A stretch of DNA of 64,000 nucleotides from Fremontodendron californicum (lineage: Eukaryota; Streptophyta; Magnoliopsida; Malvales; Malvaceae), in contig JAULJL010000028.1 in the NCBI GenBank assembly GCA_030761205.1, positions 10,212,001-10,276,000 on the forward strand, read 5' to 3'. Shown here one piece after another: positions 12,201 through 21,401 of the stretch. The translations under genes were made by a program, and so were the position numbers. Position 1 is the stretch's first letter. Each line of letters begins with the position of its first letter. The notes beneath the pieces were generated by a model that saw only the letters and a list, made by a program, of their open reading frames with translations, was not told the origin of the DNA and made no database searches.

Positions 12201-14586
12201 TAAAGTTGAATAACCAAGTCGTATTCTAGAGAACTATTGGGCTTCCAAGAGACGAATTTTGATTTGAACAATCAATACTTCTAAAATGCGGTACGCTGAG
12301 TGGCCGCGACTTAACGAAAGTGGAAAATTCTTCATCGCATTTTATTTATTACGTAACGTCCGTAATATTATCAAATTCATTGAAACACTATTAAATTCAC
12401 GTCCGCGACAACTGCGACGCATTACGTAACGCTCGCAACCGCGACGAAATCCGAAACCGCGATTTAAAACTATATTCACACCTTTGCAGCCTCGCGTAAT
12501 TGACGAAATTCCCTGCTTGAATGCAGCTTAGTTAAAGCTTTACTAAGAGCTCCAACAGGAGGAGCTGGACCATCGAGTGTGGCGGTAGGCAAGGAGACTT
12601 GCTCATTATCGTTCAAGATGATGATAAGATTTGTGTCAAGATAACCTGCATTGTTCATTGCTTCATATGCCATTCCAGCAGTCATGGCTCCATCACCTAT
12701 TACTGCAATTACATGGTTGTTCTTCCCTAACAAATCTCTTCCAACTGCCATCCCTGGAAAGCGATAAAAGAAAAGGGCCCCTATTAGCATGTTTCTCTGA
12801 AAAGATTTTTTGTTTATGCGAAGTAGCCTAGAGAAAAAAAAAAAAAGTAAAGAAATTGTTAGTGGCCCAGCTCCGGGCATCAAAAGAGCATTTGATTACG
12901 AGGACAAAAGTTCGAGTCTTGAGTCACACCAATGTTTAAGAGAATTTTACTATCACGTTTAAATAAAAAAAAAACACATTGATTATGACCTAACTTCAAT
13001 TATTTATTTTTCATGGGTCCAACTCATTTTCAACCACTCCATCAGTTCTTTCCATTTAAACCTCCACCACATTTTTTTAGTAGTACCCATTTGATTTAAA
13101 TTGCGATCGCCGACGTGCTTTTTATCACGTCACGTTTATCACGATTACGGATATAACGTCACGTTTATCACGATTACGGATTTAACGAATGCTCTCACAG
13201 TAAATTGCGATAAATATTGATGGTGAAAAGAGTTAAAACCATAACATAACGATTGAAACATCGCGTTGCGGCTGCTGTATAAATACTGGGTACCACTCAA
13301 TGTCAAGAGCTTAAAACATGTACCTAATCCAGCTGAAATGCTAGTAGAACTATGGCCAGCTCCAAAAGCATCATGAATGCTCTCTTCCCTTTTTGGAAAC
13401 CCAGCTAATCCACATGTTTGTCGAATCGAATGCATTCTTGATCTTCTGCCAGTTAAAATCTTATGTGGGTAGGACTGTAAACACCAAAATCCAATAAGAA
13501 AAAGTTATCCAAAAGTGAAATTTATTAACTAATTGATCATATAAGGAATAGACAAAAAATGTTATTACCTGATGCCCAACATCCCAAATGATCTTATCCT
13601 CAGGAGTGTCAAAAACATGGTGAAGTGCCACTGTTAGCTCAGCCACCCCCAGGCTTGAACTCAGGTGCCCACCTGTCTTTGACACCGTATATACTAGCTC
13701 TTCTCGTAGTTCATCAGCTAACTTACCAAGATCCTATAGTTTTAATGAACAAATATATTATTTTTCTTGGTAAAATCAGTGGCAATCATCTAACATATCA
13801 ACTGGGTATGTATATTTCTAAGCTTTCACAGTTTTGGTTTGTATATTCATAATGATACCATGAGCGTTTTATGTTTTCAGATACTGTTATACAATTATAA
13901 CCCGTTTTCAGAGCAAAAATTATTTTGTTTTAATTGTTGTTGATGGTTTAATTTATGTTACTCGGATTAGGTATGTGTCTGATACGAGTATGTTCGTTTT
14001 TTTCTAAGATTTTTTTTTTTTTTTTTTTTTTTTAATGTATTTGGAGGGTCATATTCACATATTTATGTTCGAATACGAATTTTGCGATAAAAATAAAAAG
14101 TCGGAGCACATAGGGTTTAATTATACCTCGATGGAAAGATTTTTCATATGAATAGGATGGTTTATGGTATCAAGAATTGGAGTGGATGGCTTTTCTCCTG
14201 AGAAATTAAGGACTCTTTTCAAGTGTTCATTTTGTCTTGTTCGCTGGCCTCTTTTAAGCATGCTGTTTCTGTCATTACTTGCATTTCCTGTTTCCAGCTG
14301 GGCTGCTGCTACTCCATTGAATCGGCACTGCAATAATCAGTACAAAAAAAAAAAAATTCTGTGAGTGTTTAAATTCATCCATATAAAACTTGAGAAAACT
14401 AATCAAAACTTTGCATTTTTGCTGCCATGGCTATCCAAAGACTAGGGCTGAGAGAGAGGAGAGACAGACCTTGCGATCACCTCTGCGGTCAGTAGTAGTA
14501 AAATTATGGAAGCTTGAAATCGAATTATATCCATCTTGAGACTGCAGCAATGGAAGAAAACTTGTTCTGAGAACGGAAGAAGCCAT
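9289..14586 (-). CDS. DXS: 1-deoxy-D-xylulose-5-phosphate synthase, plastid
   Basis: DXS joins pyruvate and glyceraldehyde 3-phosphate, using thiamine diphosphate, to make DXP, the first step of the plastid MEP isoprenoid pathway. I read ten coding exons, all with GT-AG introns: 14586-14470, 14327-14127, 13733-13569, 13474-13324, 12753-12482, 12147-11874, 11401-11094, 10831-10550, 10262-9978 and 9441-9289. They total 2208 nt, or 735 aa plus TAG, with an open frame throughout, the usual plant length. The Ser-rich N-terminus (MASSVLRTSFLPLLQSQ) fits a chloroplast transit peptide of about 50-60 aa. Visible motifs: SKTGGHLSSSLG with active-site His129; the thiamine-diphosphate motif GDG (231-233) to NDN (259-261); DVGIAEQHAVTF with catalytic Glu464; and DRAG (513-516). 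Overall similarity suggests the type II (DXS2-like) class, but the exact class needs a tree. The introns are full of MITEs, yet no exon is disrupted. Confidence 0.95.
9785..9962. mobile_element. Palindromic MITE, copy B (DXS intron 9)
   Basis: It begins CTATGTTACTTAGACTCGG and ends GGAGTAACTTAG, with the family core GTGAGTGTCAGATATGGGTA and GTGTCGGACACA. It lies wholly within the last DXS intron, with its end about 15 bases from that intron's donor site. Confidence 0.7.
10329..10506. mobile_element. Palindromic MITE, copy C (DXS intron 8)
   Basis: It begins CTATATTACTTGAACTCGGG and ends CGGAACAACATAG. It has the family core GTGAGTGTCGAACACGG and GTGTCGAACACG. It fills most of a 286-bp intron. 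Confidence 0.7.
10945..11060 (+). mobile_element. SINE-like copy in DXS intron 7
   Basis: The A-box-like TTAGCTCAGTTGGTTCATG and B-box-like AAGATTCGAATCCC are followed by a tail ending in a run of A and (TTAA)n at 11050-11072. It closely resembles the copy at 2985-3115 (shared CAGGTTT and AACATCTG segments). It lies opposite to the direction of DXS transcription. Confidence 0.6.
11522..11690. mobile_element. Palindromic MITE, copy D (DXS intron 6)
   Basis: It begins CTATGTTACTTGGATTCAGG and ends TTGGAGCAACATAG. The core GTGAGTGTCGGATACGGGTA is a clear family match. It is directly followed by an inverted copy (E). Confidence 0.7.
11713..11856. mobile_element. Palindromic MITE, copy E, inverted (DXS intron 6)
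   Basis: It reads as the reverse complement of the family: GTATTCGTGTCCGACAC on the left and CGTATCCGACACTCAC then GGATAACATAG on the right. The right end lies 17 bases from the exon-6 donor site (11873). With copy D it makes an inverted pair that could fold within the pre-mRNA. Confidence 0.65.
12287..12475. repeat. CpG-rich repeat in DXS intron 5
   Basis: The stretch is unusually rich in CG dinucleotides for this AT-rich region: GCGACTTAACG, TTACGTAACG twice, and AACCGCGACGAAATCCGAAA. It resembles, in inverted orientation, parts of the CpG-rich piece in intron 4 (shared TTTAAATYGCGRT). It is probably a MITE; ends not resolved. Confidence 0.4.
12850..12980 (+). mobile_element. SINE-like or tRNA-like fragment in DXS intron 4
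   Basis: The stretch GCCCAGCTCCGGGCATC, GAGCATTTGATTACGAGGAC, then AAAGTTCGAGTCTTGAG has a B-box-like element (GTTCGAGTC) and is followed by an A-rich tail at 12961-12974. The order and spacing fit a short tRNA-derived SINE on the plus strand. I saw only one copy, so confidence is low. Confidence 0.35.
13095..13290. repeat. CpG-rich tandem repeat in DXS intron 4
   Basis: A 28-bp unit with core ACGTCACGTTTATCACGATT is repeated directly twice at about 13125-13180. It is preceded by AAATTGCGATCGCCGACG and followed by CATCGCGTTGCGGC. The CpG density is out of line with the rest of the intron. Confidence 0.5.
13954..14113. mobile_element. Palindromic MITE, copy F (DXS intron 2)
   Basis: It begins TATGTTACTCGGATTAGG and ends GTCGGAGCACATAG, with GTGTCTGATACGAGTATG inside. 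It contains an expanded T tract (about 22 T) at 14010-14033. It ends about 12 bases from the exon-2 donor site. Confidence 0.65.
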
Positions 14587-14751
14587 TGCCCACTTCTAAA
14601 CAACCCAAAATTTAATCAAAACTTAGACGTTGCAAATGCAATATTTGTATTGGTTCGGGTGGAAGTATCAAATGTAATGGGTTTGATGAAAGAAGGAAAT
14701 GGCTGGATGTTGGAAATGATCGGTGAGCTAAAGCCTGCGAGGTAAGGGGGA

Positions 14752-14758
14752 ATTTATA
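14752..14758 (-). promoter_or_regulatory. TATA box of DXS
   Basis: On the minus strand the sequence reads CCTATAAATTCC. It lies about 166 bases upstream of the ATG at 14586, which implies a leader of about 130-140 nt if transcription starts about 30 bases downstream. No better TATA candidate lies in the 300 bases upstream of the start codon. Confidence 0.55.
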
Positions 14759-14824
14759 GGCTAATTAAGAACTCAGCTATAATTGGAGACTTTCCAGGAA
14801 AGTCTTTAAGTAGAAATTATCTTT

Positions 14825-14830
14825 CACGTG
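14825..14830 (-). promoter_or_regulatory. G-box (CACGTG) upstream of DXS
   Basis: A perfect palindromic CACGTG lies about 67 bases upstream of the TATA box, in the context TTTCACGTGAAAA, itself a longer palindrome. G-boxes bind bZIP (HY5-like) and bHLH (PIF or MYC2-like) factors, which fits light or jasmonate control known for MEP-pathway genes. Function here is inferred from position only. Confidence 0.5.
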
Positions 14831-14929
14831 AAAAACTTGGGATGATGCGGATTGTCTGAAGACTAGCCCGCAATTGCAATCCTCTGGGACCCCAACCATC
14901 CAGCGCCTTGCCTTCCTTTTAATTGGATG

Positions 14930-15436
14930 AAAGTATCTGAAAACTTTATCTAATATAAATTAGTGTATAATAATTTAATTTTTTTAATTTTAAATTAAAG
15001 TAAAAAAATAACATCACTAATAACTGTAACGAAAACTGTTAAAAAAGCTGACGTGACATTTAATCTTATGTTTATTTGATGATGTTGCACAAATAAAATA
15101 TATTATTTTAAACTGACGTGGACAAAATAATAAACTAAATTGGCAAAAAGTATTTTGATGTGGTATTTTTACCAACTTAGTTTGTTATTTTGTCCACGTC
15201 AGCTTAAAATAATATATTTTATTGATGCCACGTCAGCATTTGATATCCACGTCATCAAATAAACACAAGGTTAAATGTTACATCAGCTTTTTTAACAGTG
15301 TCTGTTACACTAGTAAGTGATTTTACCTTTTTGCTTCAATTTTAAAAGTATAGGGACTAAATTATCCAATTTTATAGTAGAGGGACTAATTTGTACTAGA
15401 TATTATAGTATAGAGACTTCCAGGTACTTTGACCTT
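14930..15436. mobile_element. Foldback (large palindrome) element
   Basis: Two arms of about 230 bases are inverted repeats of each other. The left arm has CTGTTAAAAAAGCTGACGTG, TTTATTTGATGA and CTGACGTGGACAAAATAA. The right arm has the reverse complements (TTATTTTGTCCACGTCAG, TCATCAAATAAACAC, CAGCTTTTTTAACAG). The outer arms carry TATAGGGACTAAATTATCC. The same family occurs at 50561-50966. I found no clear target duplication here, so exact ends are uncertain. Confidence 0.7.
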
Positions 15437-15444
15437 TGAATTTG

Positions 15445-15940
15445 GATCGCAGCGGATTGGATATCTGCTTTTTTTGTAATATTCGAATCCGAATTCGTAA
15501 ATCTGCTTTAAAATACGAATTCGTTTATTATCCGCATTAAATTCGAATATTACTATCCGAATCCGAATTAAATAATATTATCCGCCAGATATTCAAATTC
15601 GCTAAATATCCGAATTCAGTAAGTAAAAAAAAATTAAATAAAAATATAAAATCAAACAAAAAATAATTTTAAATTCAAATAAACGGATAATGGATTCGGA
15701 TATCTGAATCCGAATACGAAAAAATAAGCGGATTCGGATATCCGAATCCGTTATCGGCATAAGTAATACGGATTCGGATAATGGATATATAAGGTTTCAT
15801 ATCTGCATCCGCTCCGAATCTGCTACGGATAATAATTATAATATCCGAATCCGAATTTTATCCGAATTCGCAATATGCGAATCCACAAAACAGATCGGAT
15901 AATTATAAATATTCGAATCCGCACTATCCATTGCGATCTC
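15445..15940. mobile_element. MITE rich in GAATCCGAATTCGG motifs
   Basis: The ends are GGATCGCAGCGGATTGGATA and, inverted, AGATCGCAATGGATAGTGCG, an imperfect terminal inverted repeat. The inside is packed with short palindromic strings such as CGGATATCCGAATCCG and CGAATCCGAATT. It lies directly beside the foldback element. Confidence 0.55.
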
Positions 15941-16775
15941 TATTTTAAATGCATCAATTCATTTACATCACACATATTACAAGATTAAATTTTACATTTA
16001 TATATATATATATATGATATTCTCAAAAATTAATTTTTTTTTTAAATTTAATATTCTATCAACGGAGCATAAACTTAATAATATTGAACACAAAACGATT
16101 ACACGATACCAAAAAAAAATATTAACACGATATAAATACAGGAATATGTTAAAATTTGTATAAAACAAATTATTAACATGTCAAAATTTATATTAATATA
16201 AGATACTTTAAACATGATTATAGCACAAAAAAATATACGACATAATATAAATACACGAATTACCAGATTTGCATACACTATTTACTTAATATTAATTAGC
16301 ATCCGTTATTCCATAAGGCAACAATTCTTTTAAGATCTATTTGAATTTTCAATCAGAGACATTTTCATCGTACTAAAGATGTTATGATTGGATTGTCAAA
16401 ATCATAAAACGATATTTTAATATAGTGAAAGTGCCTCTAACTAAGATCGAAATGGATCAAATACTTTAAATTACTAATAATTAGTAATTAGATTTGAAGA
16501 TGATTTTTAGACATTAATAATCGATCTTAATTGGTAAAAAAAAATTGATTAATTAGGATGATACGGTCATCTAGTTGTATGTCACATTGACATGACTACA
16601 TGAGATAATTAGTTAGATTAAATAATATTATTGTTAAATCATCACATTAAGCTCATTTTTAATGTAAATTTTATATTCAAAGAAAAATAGGTTTAGAGAT
16701 TCTTCATCACGCAGCAAATCTTAGCCATGCATGGCTGCCTATAGTATAGTATAGGCTGAGAATAATAGTCAAAGA
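15941..16775. other. AT-rich intergenic DNA with old repeat relative
   Basis: A (TA)n tract lies at about 15999-16015. The stretch 16080-16265 is a diverged relative of the repeat block at 3530-4490 (ATTATTAACATGTCAAAATT, then ACTTTAAACATG). No gene is seen in the remainder. Confidence 0.45.
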
Positions 16776-16779
16776 CGAG

Positions 16780-17045
16780 GTGTACGGATTCAATTTTTTT
16801 TTTTATTATGTAAATTTAGATCTAACCGATTTAAAAATTCATTTTATTATTCATAAAATATTAAAATATTATTTTTTATATTAATATTTATATATTTTTA
16901 TAATTAACAAATATTTTTTTTATTCATAAATAGTAATTCGGATTAGTCCGAATTTGAAAAACTTATGTTCAGACCCGATCCAATATGAGCTAAGCCTTTC
17001 GGACCAAACGGATAGTCCGACTTTATGACAAGTCTAATCATGAAT
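16780..17045. repeat. Dispersed repeat family, copy 2
   Basis: An AT-rich core (TTATTCATAAAATATTAAAA) is followed by AATAGTAATTCGGATTAG and CAGACCCGATCCAATATGAG. Related copies lie near 2040, 17790, 18100, 51795 and 52730. The nature of the family is not known to me; it may be a MITE or a piece of a larger element. Confidence 0.45.
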
Positions 17046-17059
17046 CAAGTTTTTGGATT

Positions 17060-17780
17060 TTGTCTTTCACAATAGGTGCTTCACCAATTTCCGACATGGA
17101 AATTTTTGCTACGTTCGTATTATTATTATTTTTAAATATGATTAAGGGTATAATCAAGTTTTGTATGGATCGTACTCTTTTTTTTTGGGTGATCTTAAGG
17201 TACATTCTCTCACATCGATATGATATGATGCATTCGAAATTTTACTCATGAAATACTAAGGAAATGAAACTTTTCCCCTCTTGCCAACTAAGTTAAACCT
17301 TTGTGGGTATTTTTATTATTTTCCGGTCTTAAATTCTTAGTCTCCTTTGATTTTTACGATATTTAAAAAGCATTTATGTTATTCAATTTTTTCGTCAATT
17401 TGATGTTCCATAATTTTTAACATCAAAACAGAAAAAAATTTAAAATATAGAAAAAATAAGAGTTTTAAGTTTATAAAAAATGATATAATTTTGAGACATC
17501 CATAAAAAAAAATGGACAAAAATGAGATGGAGGGAGTAATTGTTTTTTATTACTATTATTATCAAAGGAAAACAATGGAAATTAAGAAAAAAATTTCCAC
17601 CCTCAACTCAAGTTTTGGTTCAATGGAATTTATATAATAGTAGATGAAGAAGTATGGGATGTAGAAGAAGAGAATAAGCATGGTTTGTTGTATTCAACAG
17701 CTATTGCCTTCTGTTTTCTTTTCTTCTATTTAATTTAATACAAATAAGTCTTTGGGTTAGTTAGAGTTAAGCATGTTAAG
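17060..17780. other. Intergenic; possible Stowaway-like end near 17538
   Basis: The stretch 17338-17538 ends with TGAGATGGAGGGAGTA, which resembles a Stowaway (Tc1/mariner) MITE terminus. The left end (TCTCCTTTGATTTTTAC) matches it only loosely. Nothing else here looks like a gene. Confidence 0.35.
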
Positions 17781-17784
17781 AATA

Positions 17785-18260
17785 GAGATATTCATGAACC
17801 AGGTCGCGGTCCAAGAAATTTCTTTTTTCCTTGCTTAAGTTCTTTTCGGGCCGGCCTGTAAATCCATTTCATTGTTCATATATTATTAAAATATTAAAAA
17901 ATTATTTTATTTTTATTTTATAATTAAATTTAAATAAAAAATAATATTTTAATAGATGAATAGTGATTTGAGTCGAGCCGGACCAGTCAGGATCATGAAA
18001 AATCCTACCCAGACTCGACGCAATATGGGTCGAGCCCGCCAGACCCATTAGCAGCTCTAGTTAAGAAGAATATAATATTTAATATTACATACTAGTAGAT
18101 TTGTTCATAGGTCGAGTCGGGTTCGAAAACTCATATCATTATTTAAAATAATATTAAAAAATTATTTTAATATTAATAATTAAATTTACAAAAAAATATT
18201 TTTTATTGATGAACAGACAGATCCGAATTAGAAAAATCTCTATCCAAACCCGATCCAATA
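17785..18260. repeat. Dispersed repeat family, copies 3 and 4
   Basis: Copy 3 (about 17790-18060) has GAACCAGGTCGCGGTCC at the left, an AT core, then GACTCGACGCAATATGGGTC at the right. Copy 4 (about 18100-18260) has GGTCGAGTCGGGTTCG, the same AT core, then CCAAACCCGATCCAATACGG. Both match the family at 16780-17045. Confidence 0.45.
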
Positions 18261-18770
18261 CGGGTATGTGTTTGATATATGTATACTTAATTTTATTTTT
18301 AATTTTTTCATAAATTTAAAAGATTATATATCATATACTCATATTTAAATATGTGTCAAACATAAATATTAAATACGAATACTTATTACAATTAACACTT
18401 TTACAATTAAAGGAGAAACAAAAATCCTCCATGTTGAGAGATCATGGAATACACATGGCACGACGATTGACATTTGCTTCAACAGTTTGGTTCAGATCCA
18501 GTCTTCAGTCTTGTCGTAATCCTAGATATAGTTGATAATGTATGCATGTGAATCTCATGCAATTTATTTTCTTCCTTTTTTAGAAGCATTGCAATTTTTT
18601 ATTTCTAGGTAACATATACATGTGAATCTCATGCAATTATAAAACTCAAGAAAATGACATTCCACCCAAATCAATCAATTTAAATTACATTTAATAATAT
18701 AATCGTACTCGTTATGCATGTTAAATTTTAAATCATCTGATATTTATATCTGTTGATCGCAAATATATAT
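18261..18770. other. Intergenic; decayed copy of the DXS-intron MITE
   Basis: The stretch 18261-18395 keeps the order of the palindromic MITE family seen in DXS introns (GGGTATGTGTTTGATATATG, later ATGTGTCAAACATAAATATT and ACGAATACTT) with many changes. The rest, to 18770, shows nothing recognisable. Confidence 0.35.
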
Positions 18771-18773
18771 ATT

Positions 18774-18957
18774 ATATATATATTTAACGGTTAAAATTAT
18801 TTTACATCAAACAAATAGTTACTAATTTTAATTTACTCGCAATTTGACGTACATAATTTAAATAAATATAATATGAAATACAATGATCGGATGAAATAAA
18901 TATAAATTGCATAAAAATTATGTAAAACTAAATTTATTTTATACTTATATAAATGAA

Positions 18958-19035
<78 letters not shown>

Positions 19036-19050
19036 ATCCACTTACACTAA
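18774..19050. mobile_element. Partial MITE and (TA)n tract, split by Harbinger element
   Basis: The stretch 18774-18958 is related, in reverse orientation, to the MITE at 52278-52630 (shared TTTAACGGTT, ACAAATAGTTA and ATGTAAAACTAA). A (TA)n tract of about 70 bases follows (18962-19033), then GGGATCCACTTACACTAA, the same terminus as in the 52278 copy. The Harbinger element is inserted right after it. Confidence 0.5.
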
Positions 19051-20281
19051 GAGGGCGTTTGGTATGATGGAAAGTGATCACTTTCCATGGAAAGTAATTG
19101 GTGGGAATGTGATTTCCATGTTTGGTATGCTAAATACTGCTCACTTTCCTGGGAATGTAACTTTCCTTGAAGAGTTACTTTCCCACAAGCATTGGAATGT
19201 GATTCCCATGAGAAGTGGTGGGAAAGTAACTTTCCCATGTAGTTGGAAAGTTAAAAAAATGTTAAAGACAACATTATCCTCTTTCTATTTGAGTCAAAAT
19301 TATCAATTGAAATATTATTTTAAAATATTTCGTACAAATATTTATTAATAATAAATATTACTGAAATATTTAAATAATATTTAATTTGCATTCTGCTTTT
19401 TAATTTTCCAATTACTTGAGAATAACTTCGAAAATTTATTATTAACAAACATTTTTTTATCATAAAAATAACTCAATTTACCAATTGAAATATTATTTTT
19501 AAATATTTAGTATAAATGTTTGTTAATAATAAATATCATTGAAATATTTAAATAATATTTAATTTTTATACAACCTTTTAACTTTAAAACTACATGAAAG
19601 TAATTTCAAAATTTTATTATTAACAAATATTTTTTATCATAAAAATAACTCAAATTATCAATTAAAATATTATTTTTAAATATTTAGTACAAATGTTTGT
19701 TAATAATAAATATCATTAAAATATTTAAATAATATTTAATTTGCATATAGTCTTTTAATTTTTTAACTACATGCGAGTAATTTCAAATTTTATTATTAAC
19801 AAATATTTTTTATCATAAAAATAACTCAAATTATCAATTAAAATATTATTTTTAAATATTTAGTACAAATATTTGTTAATAATAAATATCATTAAAATAT
19901 TTAAATAATATTTAATTTGTATCCAGCCTTTTAATTTTTTAACTACATGAGAGTAATTTCAAGATTTTATTATTAATAAATATTTTTTATCCTATAAGTA
20001 ACTCAATTTAAAATATTAATTTTAAATATTTAGTATAAATATTTGTTAATAATAAATATCATTGAAAAATTTTAAAATTAATAAAATTTACATTTGTTTG
20101 ATAAGGGTAATTTCGAAAATTATCATCACATTCACAGGATTTTAATTAGCACTTTCTCATGTATACCAAACGCTGAAAAGTTACATTCCCAGGAATCACA
20201 TTCCCAAGAATCACATTCTCAGGAATCACATTCCATCACATTCCATGGAATGTGATTTCTGGGAAGGTACCAAGCGCCCTC
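19051..20281. mobile_element. PIF/Harbinger-type non-autonomous element
   Basis: The ends are GAGGGCGTTTGGTATGATGG and, inverted, GAGGGCGCTTGGTACCTTCC. The flanking 3 bases are TAA on both sides (19048-19050 and 20282-20284), matching the TWA target duplication of the PIF/Harbinger superfamily. Next to each end are several short repeats of GGAATGTGATT/AATCACATTCC in both orientations. There is no transposase. The centre is a tandem array. A hAT assignment is unlikely because the duplication is 3 bp, not 8. Confidence 0.75.
19270..20095. repeat. About 177-bp tandem array inside the Harbinger element
   Basis: The landmark AATAATAT recurs at 19373, 19551, 19728 and 19904, a period of 176-178 bp. 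Each unit has TTATTATTAACAAATATTTT, a CATAAAAATAACTCAA segment, and TTTGTTAATAATAAATAT. About four and a half units are present, AT-rich and diverging by a few changes each. Confidence 0.75.
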
Positions 20282-20284
20282 TAA

Positions 20285-21400
20285 TATAAAACTCATAAGT
20301 TTTACACTATTTTTAAATCGTTAGATGAAGATTAAATATGTGGTTCAGATTAAAACATATTTTTACCTTTTGTTTCAGGATTCTTTAACCCTTCGTTTTT
20401 TTTTTTCATCCGTTCATCTCTATTCTCTTTTCTCTATCACTGTAATTCTTTTCGCTCCAAGAAAATCCAAAAAGAGGCTCGTGGAGAAAGCTAAAGGCAT
20501 TCAAATTGGTTAGAGATCAAAACACACTTTGCTTGTCTTTCTCAATTTTCCTTTCACGGTACTACTTCCACTTCTTTTTCATCACTGCATCTCTAATCTT
20601 TTAAAAGACAAGTTTTTGGGTTTCCATTAAATAAAATCTTTATCAATAAAATATCATATTATTGTATATAATGGAGTAATGAATAAATTATTTTCTTTAT
20701 AAAAAAAAAAACCGCATATAAAATAGAATTCGATAAGTTTAACTATTAAAATAGAATTCCTCAAGTTCAACGTGGTAAAGAATAGATTACTTAAATATAT
20801 TATGTTTTTTTTTCATCCCCTTTGATGAATAGATCATCTGCAATTTTGAGAAGAGTTGTATATATATATTATGTACTATTAGTAACCAAGTGGTAAACGA
20901 TTAAGATTTACTTGTTCTTCGCATGATGATCGATACATATTCTTTCTACAGAATCATGTAATGTTTATTATTTCGAATTGAATAATAGAAACAATGCTAC
21001 AGATTTGAGTAGCATTAGAAATTTGGAAAACAATATATAAACCATGTTAAGAACCAAAAAAACGTGGTAAAGAATAGAATAGAATAGTAATGGCCAAAGA
21101 TGATGAGTGAGATGAGTGATAACTTAGTTGCCTTAAAACTTTAATACAGTAATGGCCAAGCAAGAAAAAGTTATTGATTCAAAGAAAATGTTCCTCAGTT
21201 CTCAATGCAGTAGTGAAGATCGGTAATTTTATGATGTTATAGTTAGTTTTTTCATATTGATGATAATTATTAATTTTTATAAAAAATATATTTCGTCTTT
21301 CAAAGAATTATTTGATTAAATTCATCCTATACTTGAATATTTTTTATTATTGGACTAATCATTTTTTGTTATAGTTTTATTAACTTTTTTTTTTTTCTAT
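20285..21400. other. Intergenic DNA before the FRS pseudogene
   Basis: No gene is recognised. The short frame at 20325-20513 has no known match. Several A/T runs and a short TATATA tract (20864) are present. Pyrimidine-rich DNA at 21380-21415 directly precedes the first FRS-like coding stretch and could be an intron end (TTTTTCCAG at 21404-21412). Confidence 0.4.
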
Positions 21401-21401
21401 T

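Noticed and set aside
18833..19081. Open frame with a long Tyr-Ile repeat
   Set aside because: It is the translation of a (TA)n microsatellite.
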